A stretch of 64,000 nucleotides of DNA from the NCBI RefSeq assembly GCF_900130025.1, contig NZ_FQXR01000002.1, forward strand, positions 248,001-312,000, written 5' to 3'. The DNA comes from Sporanaerobacter acetigenes DSM 13106 (GTDB taxonomy: Bacteria; Bacillota; Clostridia; Tissierellales; Sporanaerobacteraceae). Position 1 is the first letter of the stretch, and every line of letters starts with the position of its first letter. The position numbers and the translations under genes were made by a program. This document shows, piece after piece, positions 62,327 to 64,000 of this stretch. Below the pieces are notes generated by a model. It worked only from the letters and a program-made list of their open reading frames with translations. It searched no databases and had not been told where the DNA came from.

Positions 62327-64000
62327 ATGAACAATAATTTTAAAAAGTTTTTAGTAAGTTTAATTGCAATATCGTTAATTCTTAGTGGTAATATTCTTTC
62401 AATGGCTGAGGCAAAAAAAGCACCAGCTCAAACTTATACAATATATGAGACAACAAATACAGAAGATCTTTCTAGCGGGGTAATTCATGAAAATGTACTT
62501 AGGTTTACCAACAAGGGTTGGTGGAATATAAATGTGTTAAGAGTTGATTTGGAAGATGAGTACACAGAAATAAAGGGGTTATTTAGCAACAAGGGAATTT
62601 CAAACAGAGAAAAGGTAAGCACTATGGTGAAAGAATCCAATGCCATAGCTGGAGTCAATGGGGATTTCTTTGAATACAAACCATTTCCAAGCCCAATAGG
62701 TACCTTGATAAATAATGGGGAAATCATATCATCTCCAATGGCGAAAGAATATGCAAAACCTGCTTTTGTACTTGCAGATAGCAAAAATGCTTCAATTACT
62801 TATTTTGACAAAAGACTTGCAGCTGTATCTTCTGCAACAGGAACTGAAGTCATTCTTTCAGCTATAAACAAAGTAAGTCAAGCCTATGAAGAAGTAATGC
62901 TCTACAACAAACACTGGGGGCCTAAATCCATAGGAAACAAACTTCACAAAGACCTTATAGAAATAGTAGTAGTAGACAATATTGTAACTGACGTAAGAAT
63001 TGGGCAGCCACCAGTAGACATCCCTGAAAATGGCTACATACTTGCTGGAAGGGGAAGAGTAGAAGAAAGGCTTTTAAATAATTTTCATCTAGGAGACACT
63101 GTGGAGCTTAGACTTTCCACTACTCCAAACTATGACAATATAAAGATGGCAATTGGCGGCGGAAGCATCATACTTAAAAATGGTGTAGCAATGAATACAG
63201 ATATAGCTGCAAATGGATTGGATCCAAGAACAGGAATAGGAATTTCTAAAGATGGCAAAGAACTTATCATTGCAACTATAGATGGTAGAGATTCATCTTT
63301 CAAAGGGGTCACTGGAAAAACCTTTGGTTCCATAATGAAAGAATTGGGAGCAAATGATGCACTGCTATTTGACGGTGGTGGCTCTACTGCTATGGCAGTT
63401 AAATATGTAGATGAGGAAAATGTGAAAGTTGTCAACAAACCTTCTGATGGAGGAGAAAGAAAAGTTATAAATGGTGTAGGAGTATTTTCAAATGCACCTA
63501 AGGGAAATCTTTCTAGCATAAAAGTCGCAACTGATGACAAGAATATGTTCTTAAATACCACAAGAAGATTTAGTATAAAGGGATATGATGAATACAAAAA
63601 TCCTATAGAAGTAGATCAAGAAAAAGTCACTTATACTGTAGAAGGTATAAAAGGTGAATTCAATGGAAATACATTAAAGGCCCTATCCACTGGAAAAGGC
63701 AAGATAATTGCAAACTATGAAGGTATCACTTCTTCCATTGATATTCAAGTATTAGAAACTGTAAGAGATATAGTTTCAGATATAGATAAATTCACTATAG
63801 ATATAAATAGTCAAAAGAATTTGGGAGTATTCTACGGAAGGGATAGAGATGGATTTAATGCAATAGTATATCCTGAAGATGTAAAATGGGAAATCACAGG
63901 AAATATTGGAAAAGTTGAAAATGGCATATTTTACAGTAGTAGCGAACCAAGTTCTGGTGCCATAACCGCTAGAATTGGGGACGGAATAGAAAATATATTG
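62327..64000 (+). CDS. Exported phosphodiester glycosidase-domain protein (3' end outside window)
   Basis: The frame begins MNNNFKKFLVSLIAISLILS, a signal peptide of about 28 residues, with AGGTGGAG upstream, and stays open to the window end (558 codons). A NAGPA-like phosphodiester glycosidase domain (DUF2233) occupies about residues 75-385: AIAGVNGDFFEYKPFPSPIG, AIGGGSIILKNG, PRTGIGISKDGKELIIATID and DALLFDGGGSTAMAV. After that come beta-rich repeats (VATDDKNMFLNTTRRFSIKG, YTVEGIKGEFNGNTLKALST) like bacterial Ig-like domains. Such proteins act on cell-wall polymers or exopolysaccharides; the substrate is unknown. The C-terminus, perhaps with surface-attachment repeats, is outside the window. 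Confidence 0.85.
   Translation, partial: MNNNFKKFLVSLIAISLILSGNILSMAEAKKAPAQTYTIYETTNTEDLSSGVIHENVLRFTNKGWWNINVLRVDLEDEYTEIKGLFSNKGISNREKVSTMVKESNAIAGVNGDFFEYKPFPSPIGTLINNGEIISSPMAKEYAKPAFVLADSKNASITYFDKRLAAVSSATGTEVILSAINKVSQAYEEVMLYNKHWGPKSIGNKLHKDLIEIVVVDNIVTDVRIGQPPVDIPENGYILAGRGRVEERLLNNFHLGDTVELRLSTTPNYDNIKMAIGGGSIILKNGVAMNTDIAANGLDPRTGIGISKDGKELIIATIDGRDSSFKGVTGKTFGSIMKELGANDALLFDGGGSTAMAVKYVDEENVKVVNKPSDGGERKVINGVGVFSNAPKGNLSSIKVATDDKNMFLNTTRRFSIKGYDEYKNPIEVDQEKVTYTVEGIKGEFNGNTLKALSTGKGKIIANYEGITSSIDIQVLETVRDIVSDIDKFTIDINSQKNLGVFYGRDRDGFNAIVYPEDVKWEITGNIGKVENGIFYSSSEPSSGAITARIGDGIENIL

Noticed and set aside
62485-63597. Minus-strand open frames at 62485-62784 and 63130-63597
   Set aside because: They lie opposite a clear signal-peptide protein with a phosphodiester glycosidase domain and show no ribosome site or family features.

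Overview
The window is AT-rich DNA from a flagellated, low-GC Gram-positive anaerobe, most likely a Clostridia/Tissierellia-type Firmicute. The grounds are: strong AGGAGG-type ribosome binding sites; a Firmicutes late-flagellar cluster (yvyF-flgM-flgN-flgK-flgK-flgL-DUF6470-fliW-csrA-flagellin); a SAM (S-box) riboswitch before metK; a TudS-like/ECF pair of the kind known from Clostridioides difficile; and a LexA box of the Bacillus/Clostridium type. I cannot name the species. Nearly all genes are on the minus strand.

Layout. 1-8.2 kb: a UV-damage endonuclease (runs off the left edge), a chemotaxis receptor, a small YvyF-like zinc-ribbon protein coupled to a FokI-type double adenine methyltransferase, an ECF transporter S component divergent from a TudS-like desulfidase, and an old-yellow-enzyme reductase. 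8.2-17.8 kb: a glutamate-cysteine ligase/ATP-grasp pair, the fructoselysine genes frlB/frlD, a lipase-like hydrolase, an M20 peptidase with two membrane proteins, and a zinc-ribbon membrane protein. Short REP-like repeats sit at gene ends here, and two of them appear to supply the C-terminal residues of proteins. 17.9-20.1 kb: recQ.

20.1-46.9 kb is a defence/accessory island between recQ and flagellin. It holds a nucleotidyltransferase remnant, a phage/ICE-type replication protein, a decayed AAA ATPase with a stub of its partner, and a tight six-gene operon built on DISARM-like drmA and drmB. The other operon members are a UvrD-like helicase with a cysteine cluster, an Hsp70-like ATPase, a coiled-coil protein with a possible GrpE-like end, and an unknown 217-residue protein. 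Then come a type I restriction-modification system whose hsdM carries a one-base frameshift, an IetAS-like AAA ATPase/subtilase pair, a metallo-beta-lactamase-fold protein and a PD-(D/E)XK-like protein. The drm-like operon plus the type I system is bracketed by two direct copies of a 46-nt stem-loop. An element of about 85 nt carrying a TGTCGAA box lies upstream of both the drm-like operon and the metallo-beta-lactamase gene. The Hsp70-containing drmA/drmB operon is the best candidate for an undescribed or little-described system.

46.9-64 kb is core genome: the flagellar cluster with sigma-28 promoters and a CsrA-type flagellin leader, comFC, recD2, a possible ComK-like gene under a promoter with a LexA box in its spacer, the yvrJ/DUF2922/DUF1659 trio, metK with its S-box riboswitch, a small-multidrug-export family protein, tRNA-Pro(TGG), a TtcA-like PP-loop protein, and an exported phosphodiester-glycosidase-domain protein that runs off the right edge.
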